DNA from: Gammaproteobacteria bacterium
GTDB taxonomy: Bacteria > Pseudomonadota > Gammaproteobacteria > Pseudomonadales > Halieaceae
Assembly: GCA_024742415.1 (NCBI GenBank)
Contig: JANSYN010000006.1
Coordinates: 222,127-286,126 of the forward strand
Direction of reading: 5' to 3'
DNA: 64,000 nt
Under the pieces are notes generated by a model, which ran no database searches, was not told where the DNA came from, and saw only the letters and a program-made list of their open reading frames with translations. Below are positions 44,990 through 52,797 of the stretch, piece by piece. The translations under genes were made by a program, and so were the position numbers. The stretch's first letter is position 1, and each line of letters starts with the position of its first letter.

Positions 44990-45571
44990 ATGAGCGAACG
45001 TCAGGTACTGAACAAGAAGAACATGGGCATCAACAGCGGCTTGCCCCTGCAGGCCAGCGAGGGTGGCATCGATGAGCTACGCCGTGACATCCAGCGCTTG
45101 ATGGACATCGAAGCCATCAAGCAGCTCAAGCACGCCTATTTTCGCTGCGTTGATACTGCCAACCTCGAAGAGCTGGCAACGTTGTTTCATGACGAGGTTT
45201 GCGTGCGCTTCAAGGGCGGCGGCTACGAATGGAACCTTGATAGCAAACAGGAATACGTGGACAACATCGGCATGGCCTTCAGCAAGGAGGCAATCGGCCA
45301 GCACAATGCACACCACCCGGAGATTCAGATCATCAGCGAAACCGAGGCCACCGGCATCTGGTACCTGGCCGACAATATGTGGATCCTCAACCACAACGCG
45401 CTCACTACCGGTACCGCCCTTTACTGGGATCGCTACCTGAAGGTTGATGGCAAATGGCTCATCAAGGACACCAACTACGAGCGCATCTATGAGATCAATC
45501 GCTCAGTGGATGACCGCCCACACCTGAGTTCACACTACCTGGGCGTACACGGCGCGGACGCCAGTTTCTAG
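44990..45571 (+). CDS. SnoaL-like/NTF2-fold protein
   Basis: From ATG 44990 (AAGGA 8 nt upstream) the 193-residue protein has a SnoaL_4-type domain: AIKQLKHAYFRCVDTANLEELATLF, VRFKGGGYEW and ALYWDRYLKVDGKWLIKDTNYERIYE. The fold is used by dehydratases, isomerases (e.g. scytalone dehydratase, ketosteroid isomerase) and aromatic dioxygenase small subunits. The function here is unknown. It is divergent from the thiolase pair. The track ORF start at 44816 is not supported. Confidence 0.8.
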   Translation: MSERQVLNKKNMGINSGLPLQASEGGIDELRRDIQRLMDIEAIKQLKHAYFRCVDTANLEELATLFHDEVCVRFKGGGYEWNLDSKQEYVDNIGMAFSKEAIGQHNAHHPEIQIISETEATGIWYLADNMWILNHNALTTGTALYWDRYLKVDGKWLIKDTNYERIYEINRSVDDRPHLSSHYLGVHGADASF

Positions 45572-45630
45572 CACCATCGCCGAGCCATCACTGCCCCATC
45601 GCGGCGCCCACGGTGGTCAGGTCGGCAAAA

Positions 45631-47226
45631 TCAGGCGAGGTACTCGCGCAGCCGCTCGTCGGCCTCGTCGCCAAAGAGAATTTCGCAGGCCTCGCGCAGT
45701 CCGGGCGCGTCGGCGATCACTTCCTTGCGCACGACCTGCTCAATCTTCGAACGCCGTCGCATAAAGTCCTCAAGCTTGACGATCATCTCCCGGCGCGCGG
45801 CGAGTTCGATCTCGCAGCGCGTGTACTCCGCGTTTTCGATGAGCAGCTCGACGCAGCTTTTGTCTTCACGGATACGTTCGAGCAAACCAAACGCGCTTTC
45901 ACCGTAGCGCCGCCAGAAGCGCTCCGACAACGGCTCGGATGACGACGCCGCGGTCAGCGCATCGAGCTGCATCAGTTTCGCCTGTAACATAAACTCCGCG
46001 CGCAAATCTGCTCCGGGCTCGCCGTACCAGAGATTGTCTTTCTCCGGCACTGCAACGCCCAGTCGCTCAACCCACTGGGCGATTTCATCGCCCACGTTCA
46101 GGCAGTCGGTCAACTTGCCGCCAAAAATACTGACGTGCCGGGTTGCCTCGTTCACCTCCACTACGTGCTTGCGCGACAGCTGCACCCAATCGGCGTCTGA
46201 GCCCTCACCCTTGACCGCCAGCGGCCGCACACCCACGCGCTCTGCGATAACATCGGCCTGGGTGAGCGGTGGATCGAGGTCTGTCATGGCGTTGACGTTG
46301 TCGAGCACGAACTGGCGGTCTGCATCAGTCACAGAGACCGCCGGGCTGTCCTCCTGCGTATCGGTGGTGCCGATACAGGTTTTCGGGCCCATGGGAATCA
46401 TGAAGAAGAGCCGGCCATCGCTGGCAAAAAACGCCAGCACGCGCTTGTTATCGGTCACACGATCCACAATCAGGTGGATGCCCTTGGAAAACAAATGGCG
46501 GTAACGGGTGTGCTGCGCAACGCGCGCATTGTACGCATCGACCTCGGGCCCACAGGCATTGATCACCACCTTGGAAGAGATGCTAAACGTGTCGCCGCTG
46601 ACAACATCACGCGCCTGCGTCAACCAACGCTTTCCGTCGTGATGACTGGCGACAGACTCTACATAGTTCGCCGCAATGCCACCGTAATTGAGGCTCTTGC
46701 GGACGAAGTTGAAAACGAACCGCGCGTCGTTGTCGTAGAGGTAGCAGTCCGAATACTCCAGCCCACCAGAGGCATTACGCGTATCGATAACCGGCTCAGT
46801 GCGCTCAATGGCGGCTGGCGGCAAGTAGCGTGGCGCGCGCGTTTCAAAGCGACCGATCACCCAGTACAGCAAGCTGCCCAGGTACACAAAGAATGGCCAG
46901 AAGCGAAAGCCTTTCTGAATGGTCGTCAAAAAGCGCACTTCCTTGACCGTGGAAGGGTAGGCGTGCATCAAGCGGTTGCGCGACTTGCACAGCTTGTTCA
47001 CCAGCAGCAGTTCGCCGCTTTCGAGGTACTTGATGCCGCCCCAGGCCAGGTTGGAAGAGTTGGAGCTGACGCCACCGGCGAAATCGCCTTTATCGATCAG
47101 TGCCACGCGTACACCGCGCCCGGCCAACGATGCGGCAGACACCGCACCATTAATGCCGCCGCCGACAATGAGCACATCGAAATCATCGCTGCGCAGCTTC
47201 TCGACATTGCTCGTGCGCAAAGTCAT
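45631..47226 (-). CDS. glpD: Aerobic glycerol-3-phosphate dehydrogenase
   Basis: The 531-residue flavoprotein has FDVLIVGGGINGAVSAASL (FAD-binding Rossmann motif), SSNSSNLAWGGIKYLESGEL, FMIPMGPKTCIGTTDTQED and a C-terminal helical domain (DxALRRR-like region at RREMIVKLEDFMRRRSK). It oxidises glycerol-3-phosphate to DHAP at the inner membrane and feeds electrons to quinone. GGAGAAG precedes the ATG. No glpK, glpF or glpR lies next to it in the window. It is separated by about 118 nt from the upstream lysR gene transcribed in the same direction. Confidence 0.9.
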   Translation of the reverse strand: MTLRTSNVEKLRSDDFDVLIVGGGINGAVSAASLAGRGVRVALIDKGDFAGGVSSNSSNLAWGGIKYLESGELLLVNKLCKSRNRLMHAYPSTVKEVRFLTTIQKGFRFWPFFVYLGSLLYWVIGRFETRAPRYLPPAAIERTEPVIDTRNASGGLEYSDCYLYDNDARFVFNFVRKSLNYGGIAANYVESVASHHDGKRWLTQARDVVSGDTFSISSKVVINACGPEVDAYNARVAQHTRYRHLFSKGIHLIVDRVTDNKRVLAFFASDGRLFFMIPMGPKTCIGTTDTQEDSPAVSVTDADRQFVLDNVNAMTDLDPPLTQADVIAERVGVRPLAVKGEGSDADWVQLSRKHVVEVNEATRHVSIFGGKLTDCLNVGDEIAQWVERLGVAVPEKDNLWYGEPGADLRAEFMLQAKLMQLDALTAASSSEPLSERFWRRYGESAFGLLERIREDKSCVELLIENAEYTRCEIELAARREMIVKLEDFMRRRSKIEQVVRKEVIADAPGLREACEILFGDEADERLREYLA

Positions 47227-47344
47227 GCTACTACTTCTCCAGAAAAACAGCCCTATGGCCCGCTGTGACTAACCCCGGAGCCTGTTAGACCCTCTGACAC
47301 CTGTTAGCAAACCCAACCTGAAACCGGTTATACGACCCAGAAGC

Positions 47345-48235
47345 CTAGGACAAACCCCAGAAACGTTGGCACAGCTGGATAAAATTCACTGCGCTACCGC
47401 TCATTGAACGGCCCGCACGGTAGTACAGTCCTACCTCTTTGTCGATGCGCCCGAAAGACACATCGTCCATGATACGAAATGTTGCACAGGTTGGGTGTTC
47501 GTCGAGGAGCTTGCGGTCCACAAAGGCCACTCCCATGCCCTCGTTCACCATATGGATGCGCAGCGACAGGCTGCTGACTTCCCACACGGTGCTGAACTTG
47601 TCCCGGATACGCTGGATTGAGGGGCGCAGGTCCGGATTGTCCAGCGCCGAGGTAATCAGCGGCGTCAGTTTCAGGGCGCGCTCGTCACCGTCGATCATAT
47701 CCAGGTAGCGCGGATGCCGCGGACTCACCACCAGATGCCGCGAATCGCTGTACAGGGGCACGGTCGCAAACTGGCCCATGTCGCGCTGGAAGGGACCAAA
47801 GCCCATTTCTACCTGTCCCGAAAGCACCGCAGAAATAATGCTGCGCGCGGGCATCTCAGCGACCTTCAACCGGGTATGCGGGTTCTCGCGGCAGTAGCTG
47901 CTGATCAGTTGCGGCGCAAAGAAGCGGTTGATGGACGCGCTGAGTGCCAGATTCAGGGTCTCGTGTCTGCCGCGCTTGAGCTGGGCGATATCCTCGAGGG
48001 TTTGCTGTTCCTCGCGCAGCACGTCTACCGCATGCTGGAACAGGCGCTTGCCGACATCCGTCAGCTGCAGGTCCTTGCCGCGCTGCACCAGGGCAGCGTC
48101 CACTTTGGCCTCCAGGCCGGCTATCGCCTGGCTCACCGCCGACTGACTGATATGCAGGGACTCAGCCGCCCGTTTGAACCCGCCTTCTTCGATCACCGCC
48201 CTGAGTGCGCGGAGTTCACTGTTCTCCAGCCGCAT
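47345..48235 (-). CDS. LysR-family transcriptional regulator
   Basis: The 296-residue protein has the LysR winged helix at the N-terminus (LRALRAVIEEGGFKRAAESLHISQSAVSQAIAGLE) and a substrate-binding-like C-terminal domain (LNLALSASINRFFAPQLI..., GQVEMGFGPF). It is divergent from the citrate-synthase-like gene, and two palindromes with T-N11-A form lie in the shared promoter region, one over its own start codon. It likely regulates that gene and itself. The inducer is unknown; a metabolite of the neighbouring enzyme is the usual guess. Confidence 0.93.
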   Translation of the reverse strand: MRLENSELRALRAVIEEGGFKRAAESLHISQSAVSQAIAGLEAKVDAALVQRGKDLQLTDVGKRLFQHAVDVLREEQQTLEDIAQLKRGRHETLNLALSASINRFFAPQLISSYCRENPHTRLKVAEMPARSIISAVLSGQVEMGFGPFQRDMGQFATVPLYSDSRHLVVSPRHPRYLDMIDGDERALKLTPLITSALDNPDLRPSIQRIRDKFSTVWEVSSLSLRIHMVNEGMGVAFVDRKLLDEHPTCATFRIMDDVSFGRIDKEVGLYYRAGRSMSGSAVNFIQLCQRFWGLS

Positions 48236-48261
48236 ATAAGACCCTCTTATATAGCGATAAG
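48234..48261. promoter_or_regulatory. Putative LysR operator: two overlapping palindromes with T-N11-A form
   Basis: ATATAAGA-CCC-TCTTATAT (48234-48252) is a perfect 8-bp inverted repeat with a 3-nt spacer. CTTAT-ATAGCG-ATAAG (48246-48261) is a second, overlapping repeat. Both contain the T-N11-A signature of LysR boxes. They sit at the lysR start and about 40 nt upstream of the -10 box of the divergent gene. Confidence 0.75.
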
Positions 48262-48293
48262 TATAATTAACCTGCCTAATGGCGAGTGGGGTG

Positions 48294-48299
48294 TATACT
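48294..48299 (+). promoter_or_regulatory. -10 box (TATACT) of the citrate-synthase-like gene
   Basis: TATACT lies 36 nt before the ATG. No good -35 is present at the right spacing, consistent with an activator-dependent promoter driven from the LysR sites upstream. Confidence 0.55.
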
Positions 48300-48335
48300 G
48301 TGAAAAATTACCAAATTGTACAGGGGGAACCGGTA

Positions 48336-49472
48336 ATGTCCGAGTCAGCACCCATTCGTTCCGATGACCTTGACGGCGTGATCGTCGGGGAAACAGCCAT
48401 TTCCGACGTGCAGGGCCAGACGGGCCTGCTGAGCTATCGTGGTTTTGCGATCACTGAACTGGTCGATGTGCCCTACCTTCACGTTGTGTGGATGGTGCTC
48501 TTTGGCGAATGGCCAGACGAGCAACAAAAGAGCAAGCTAAAGCAGTTCATGGTGCGTCATACCAAGCTCAACCACGCCGAAATTGACCTGCTGCAACAGG
48601 TCGGTCGCGACCTGCACCCCATGCTGATGCTGCAGGGCATGGTGCCACTGCTGCAGATCCCTGACGACAGAATGCTGGGGGTGGATGACGACGCCGAGCA
48701 CGGCCTGTTCATCGCCGCCAAGATCACCGGCCTGATCGCCGCACATTATCGCCTGAGTCAGAGCAAGGTGATCATGACACCGGTGCCGGGCAAACTGTTT
48801 CACGAGAACTTCCTGCAAATGTTCCATGGCACGCTCCCCACGCCAGAGCAGCGGCACATGCTCGATGCCGCGCAAATTCTTCAAATGGAGCACAGCTTTA
48901 ACGCCGGCACCTTCGCCGGACGCGTCTGCGCCAGCACGCTGGCGCCCATACAGTCGAGCATTTCTGCGTCTATCGGTACTCTCTTTGGCAAACTGCACGG
49001 CGGCGCCGACCAGGCCGCACTGGAGATGGCCATGGAGATAGGCAGCCCCGACAAAGCCGATGCCTACGTCAAGGAGTGTCTGGCGAACAAAGTCAAAATC
49101 ATGGGCATGGGGCACCGCGAGTACAAAACCGTTGATCCGCGCGCAAAAATACTCAAGCCCATGGCCGTAGAGCTATGCCAGGATGAAGAAAGCAAACGCC
49201 TGCTGGCCACACTGATAGCGGTAGAAGAAGCCTGCCAGAGAGAGTTTGGCGCCAAGGGCAAGGAAATCTGGGCAAACGTGGAGTTCTACAAGGGCGCCGT
49301 TTTTCATAGCCTGGGCATTCCGACACATTTCTTCACCGCAATGTTTGCCATGGCTCGCGTGTACGGCTACGTGGCGCACTACCTCGAGTTCAAGAAGAAC
49401 AGCCGCCTGATCCGGCCACGCGCCGAGTACGTCGGTCATCCCGCTGGCTCACGGGATCGCACGGCAGCCTAG
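48336..49472 (+). CDS. Citrate/2-methylcitrate synthase-like protein with Asp-to-Glu at the catalytic site
   Basis: The 378-residue protein starts at ATG 48336 (GGGGGAACCGGTA upstream). Citrate synthase elements are visible: QMEHSFNAGTFAGRV (first catalytic His), FGKLHGGADQ (second His), GMGHREYKTVDPRAKIL, and WANVEFYKGAVFHSLGIPTHFFT. The Asp of the canonical NVDFYSG motif is Glu here (codon GAG). It may make citrate, 2-methylcitrate or a related acyl-CoA condensation product. Length fits type II/2-methylcitrate synthases. prpB, prpD and acnD are not nearby. It is divergent from a LysR regulator. Confidence 0.88.
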   Translation: MSESAPIRSDDLDGVIVGETAISDVQGQTGLLSYRGFAITELVDVPYLHVVWMVLFGEWPDEQQKSKLKQFMVRHTKLNHAEIDLLQQVGRDLHPMLMLQGMVPLLQIPDDRMLGVDDDAEHGLFIAAKITGLIAAHYRLSQSKVIMTPVPGKLFHENFLQMFHGTLPTPEQRHMLDAAQILQMEHSFNAGTFAGRVCASTLAPIQSSISASIGTLFGKLHGGADQAALEMAMEIGSPDKADAYVKECLANKVKIMGMGHREYKTVDPRAKILKPMAVELCQDEESKRLLATLIAVEEACQREFGAKGKEIWANVEFYKGAVFHSLGIPTHFFTAMFAMARVYGYVAHYLEFKKNSRLIRPRAEYVGHPAGSRDRTAA

Positions 49473-49497
49473 TTCCCGGTACCGCGGCCCGCTTTTG

Positions 49498-49528
49498 AAG
49501 GCGCACCTCATACGGGGTGCGCCTTTTT
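49498..49528 (+). terminator. Intrinsic terminator after the citrate-synthase-like gene
   Basis: AAGGCGCACC-tcatac-GGGGTGCGCCTTTTT forms a stable stem with a T-run 26 nt after the stop codon. Confidence 0.9.
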
Positions 49529-49681
49529 CATGTGTCGCTGCAACCGCCAGTCGCCCGGCACCCGCGCACTGTGCAACCGCCGCGCACCCGAGGCATCACT
49601 AACCCACCCCGCGGCGTTGCATACCACGTCATGCGCGCGTATAAGCAATCAGGTGCATCTGATCGGGCAGGTAGGCCAGCC

Positions 49682-50686
49682 ATGCTGAACGCATCCCAAC
49701 CACGAATAGACACACTGCTGTACCGTTGTGCAGCCTTCCGTCTGCCGTTGCGCCCGCTGGCGCTGACGCTGCTGCTTATCACCGGCTGCACAGAACAGAC
49801 CGCCAACCAGGCCCTTGGCACGCTGGAGCGTGACCGCATTATTCTCAAGGCCACCGCCGACGAGATTATTGTGGAAGAGCCGGTTCCCGAGGGCAGCAAC
49901 GTCACTGCAGGCACAGTTCTGGTGAAGCTGGACGATCGGCAGCAGCAGGCCGTGGTCGCGCGCGCCAGGGCAGAAGTAGCGCGGGCGCGCGCAAGCCTGG
50001 AAGAACTGCGCAACGGTGCCCGCGCTGAAGATATTGCCGCGGCCTCGGCCCAGGTGAACGGGGCCAGGGCCGAACTGGTGGAGGCAACCGCGCAATACCA
50101 GCGCACGCTGGAACTGCGCCGGCAAAAACTGGCCGCACAGGCCAACCTGGATCGCGCGCTGGCCAAGCGCGATGCCGCCGAGGCGGCGCTGGCCTCGGCA
50201 CGCGAAAACCTGTTGCGCCTGACCAACGGCACACGCCCTGAGCAACTCGACCAGGGTAAAGCACAGCTGGCAGCGGCGCAGGCGCAGCTCTCCCTTGAAG
50301 AGTTTCGCCTGTCTGAACTCACCGTAGTGGCCACGCGCGATGCGTATCTGGACAGCCTCCCCTGGAACGTTGGTGAACGGGTCTCGCGCGGCGCAACGCT
50401 GGCGGTGTTGCTGGCTGACACCAAACCCTATGCCCGCGTTTACGTCCCTGAACCCTGGCGCGCCAGCCTGCGCATTGGCGACAAACGCCCGGTCCGCATC
50501 GACGGCGTCGACAAAGCACTGACCGGCCAATTGCGCTGGATCGCCACCGACCCGGCCTTCACCCCCTATTACGCCCTCAATGCCAGTGATCGTGCGCGCC
50601 TGGTGTACCTGGCGGAATTCGACCTGGACAACGCCGACCAACTGCCCACCGGTGTGCCGGCGCAGGTGTTGTTGTCCGGTGACTGA
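49682..50686 (+). CDS. HlyD-family periplasmic adaptor, lipoprotein
   Basis: The ATG at 49682 gives a lipoprotein signal (LALTLLLITGCTEQ, lipobox LITGC) and a 334-residue membrane-fusion protein. There is a biotinyl-lipoyl-like part (DEIIVEEPVPEGSNVTAGTVLVKLDD), a long coiled coil rich in Ala/Arg/Glu (VVARARAEVARARASLEELR and onwards to about residue 210) and a beta-barrel domain. It would bridge the inner-membrane ABC exporter encoded next to an outer-membrane channel. Its stop overlaps the GTG start of the ATPase gene by 8 nt. The track start at 49517 is not supported. Confidence 0.87.
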   Translation: MLNASQPRIDTLLYRCAAFRLPLRPLALTLLLITGCTEQTANQALGTLERDRIILKATADEIIVEEPVPEGSNVTAGTVLVKLDDRQQQAVVARARAEVARARASLEELRNGARAEDIAAASAQVNGARAELVEATAQYQRTLELRRQKLAAQANLDRALAKRDAAEAALASARENLLRLTNGTRPEQLDQGKAQLAAAQAQLSLEEFRLSELTVVATRDAYLDSLPWNVGERVSRGATLAVLLADTKPYARVYVPEPWRASLRIGDKRPVRIDGVDKALTGQLRWIATDPAFTPYYALNASDRARLVYLAEFDLDNADQLPTGVPAQVLLSGD

Positions 50687-51617
50687 GCTTGCCATCTGCA
50701 CGCGCCAGCTCACGCGCCGTTTTGGCGACGCGACCGCCGTCGGCGGCGTCGATCTCAACATCGCTCGCGGGCAAATTTATGGCTTTCTCGGGCCAAACGG
50801 TTCGGGCAAAACCACCACGATTCGCATGCTGTGCGGACTGCTCACCCCTACCGAGGGCAGTGTCGACGTGTTGGGCATGCGCATCCCCGACGAAGCCGAG
50901 GCCCTGCGCCGGCGCATCGGTTACATGACGCAGAAATTCGCGCTGTACGATGATCTCACCGTTGAAGAGAACATGCGTTTTATCAGCAGGATTTTTGGCC
51001 TGGGCCGCGCACAAACAACTCAGCGCATCAACGAACTGCTCGAACATTACGACCTCGTAGCCATGCGCCGCAGGCGCGCCGCAGACATGAGCGGTGGTCA
51101 ACGGCAACGACTCGCACTGGCCACCGCAACACTGCACCGGCCAGAGCTGTTGTTTCTGGACGAGCCCACCTCGGCGGTAGACCCCGAGAATCGGCGCGCG
51201 TTCTGGGAGAAGCTCTTTGATCTTGTAGACCAGGGCACCACCATTCTTGTGTCCACCCATTACATGGACGAAGCAGAACGCTGCCACGAACTGGCGATAC
51301 TGAACCTGGGCCAGCTGTGCGCCCAGGGCAGCCCCGCCAGGCTAATGCATCAACTTGGCGGGCGTGTTGTGGAAGTACACGGCCCAAAGCTGCGCCAGGC
51401 CAAGGATGCGTTGCTGCAACTGCCCCAGGTGCAATCTGCGGCGCAACAGGGGCTGGCGCTGCGTGTGTTGCTGCGCGAGCCCTGCCAGGACGCGGCGACA
51501 ATACTGGCAAGCGCGCTGCCCGGCGGTGAGCACAGCTTCGAAGAGGCGCGCGCCAGCCTCGAAGACGTTTTTGTCGCATCAACCGGCGACAACCCACACG
51601 CCGAGCGACACCAATGA
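50679..51617 (+). CDS. ABC transporter ATP-binding protein (ABC-2 exporter type)
   Basis: The GTG at 50679 overlaps the adaptor stop. The 312-residue ATPase has Walker A GPNGSGKTTT, Q-loop YMTQKFALYDDLTVEEN, signature MSGGQRQRL, Walker B LLFLDEPTSAVDPENR and the switch His in STHYMDEAERC. The C-terminal 80 residues form the extension typical of drug/antibiotic exporters (e.g. YbhF-, CcmA-type). It drives the permease encoded next; their genes overlap by 4 nt (ATGA). Confidence 0.93.
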   Translation: MTELAICTRQLTRRFGDATAVGGVDLNIARGQIYGFLGPNGSGKTTTIRMLCGLLTPTEGSVDVLGMRIPDEAEALRRRIGYMTQKFALYDDLTVEENMRFISRIFGLGRAQTTQRINELLEHYDLVAMRRRRAADMSGGQRQRLALATATLHRPELLFLDEPTSAVDPENRRAFWEKLFDLVDQGTTILVSTHYMDEAERCHELAILNLGQLCAQGSPARLMHQLGGRVVEVHGPKLRQAKDALLQLPQVQSAAQQGLALRVLLREPCQDAATILASALPGGEHSFEEARASLEDVFVASTGDNPHAERHQ

Positions 51618-52720
51618 GCGCCATCGCTCGCATTGGCGCGGTTGCTGACAAAGAGTTTCGACAGCTCTCGCGTGACCGCATTACCTTTGGCATGGTCGTC
51701 ATGCTGCCGCTGATTTACCTGCTGCTATTTGGCTACGCCATCAACCCCATGGTGCGCGACCTGCCGATCGGGATTGTTGACCTTAGCGGCAGCGCGGCGG
51801 TACGCGCGATCACCGAACAGGTGCGCGTCACTCAGGTGGTAGACATTGTGGCGACCTACGCGACACCGGCAGAGGCAGAGGCGGCGCTGATCGCCGGCGA
51901 GGTGCGGGCGGTGCTGGTGTTCCCCCACAACCTCACGCAACGGCTGGCCAGTGGCGATGTGGTGGCACAGTGGATGGTCGATGGTTCTGACACCATGATT
52001 GGCAACGCACTGCTGGGCCTGCGTGAGATGCCCCTGCAACTGGAGGCAGGCGTGCCCGTGGGGGCTTACGGGCCGCGCAAGCCCAGCTTCGAGGTTGCCC
52101 TGTTTTTTAATCCCGAGCGCCGCTCGGCAGTCAATATTGTGCCGGGCCTGGCGGCAATCACCCTCACCATGACCATGATCCTGTTCACCTCGGTTGCCCT
52201 GGTTCGCGAGCGCGAGCACGGCAATCTCGAGCTGCTGATCACTACGCCCATACATCCACTGGAATTGATGATCGGCAAACTACTGCCCTACGTGCTCGCA
52301 GGACTCGTGCAATTGGTGATCATACTGGGCCTGGGCAGCGTGCTGTTCAGTGTCGCCTTCCAGGGCAGCCTGGTTCACCTGGGGGTAGTCACCGTGCTGT
52401 TCATTGTGGCCAATCTTGCGCTGGGCCTGCTGATTTCCACCATTGCGCAAACGCAAATGCAGGCCATGCAGCTGACTATTTTTGTCCTGCTGCCCTCAGT
52501 ATTGCTCAGCGGCTTCATGTTCCCGTATGAAGCGATGCCAGTCGCTGCACAATACATCGCCGAGGTGTTGCCCGCCACACACTTCATGCGACTGATCAGG
52601 GGCGTTTTTCTGCGCGGCGCCGACTCCATGCAGCTCTTGCCGGACGTACTGTGGCTGGCTGCCTTTACCGCCATAATGCTGGCGATCGCCACACATCGAT
52701 TCACCAAAACCCTGGACTGA
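51614..52720 (+). CDS. ABC-2 type transporter permease
   Basis: The 368-residue protein has a first helix (ITFGMVVMLPLIYLLLFGYAINP), a large extracytoplasmic region of about 140 residues, then five helices with ABC-2 signatures (ALVREREHGNLELLITTPIHPLELMIGKLLPY and LPSVLLSGFMFPYEAMP). It matches the YbhS/YhhJ type of permease that works with HlyD-type adaptors and exports drugs, lipids or peptides. Related operons often carry two permeases; only one is present here. It overlaps the ATPase gene by 4 nt. Confidence 0.9.
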   Translation: MSAIARIGAVADKEFRQLSRDRITFGMVVMLPLIYLLLFGYAINPMVRDLPIGIVDLSGSAAVRAITEQVRVTQVVDIVATYATPAEAEAALIAGEVRAVLVFPHNLTQRLASGDVVAQWMVDGSDTMIGNALLGLREMPLQLEAGVPVGAYGPRKPSFEVALFFNPERRSAVNIVPGLAAITLTMTMILFTSVALVREREHGNLELLITTPIHPLELMIGKLLPYVLAGLVQLVIILGLGSVLFSVAFQGSLVHLGVVTVLFIVANLALGLLISTIAQTQMQAMQLTIFVLLPSVLLSGFMFPYEAMPVAAQYIAEVLPATHFMRLIRGVFLRGADSMQLLPDVLWLAAFTAIMLAIATHRFTKTLD

Positions 52721-52797
52721 CCACCCGCGGCGCTGGCAGCAGGTCACGGGTTTGCGCTACAGTAGGTGCCCCGTCGTCATGCAGTAAAGAGCAAAAC

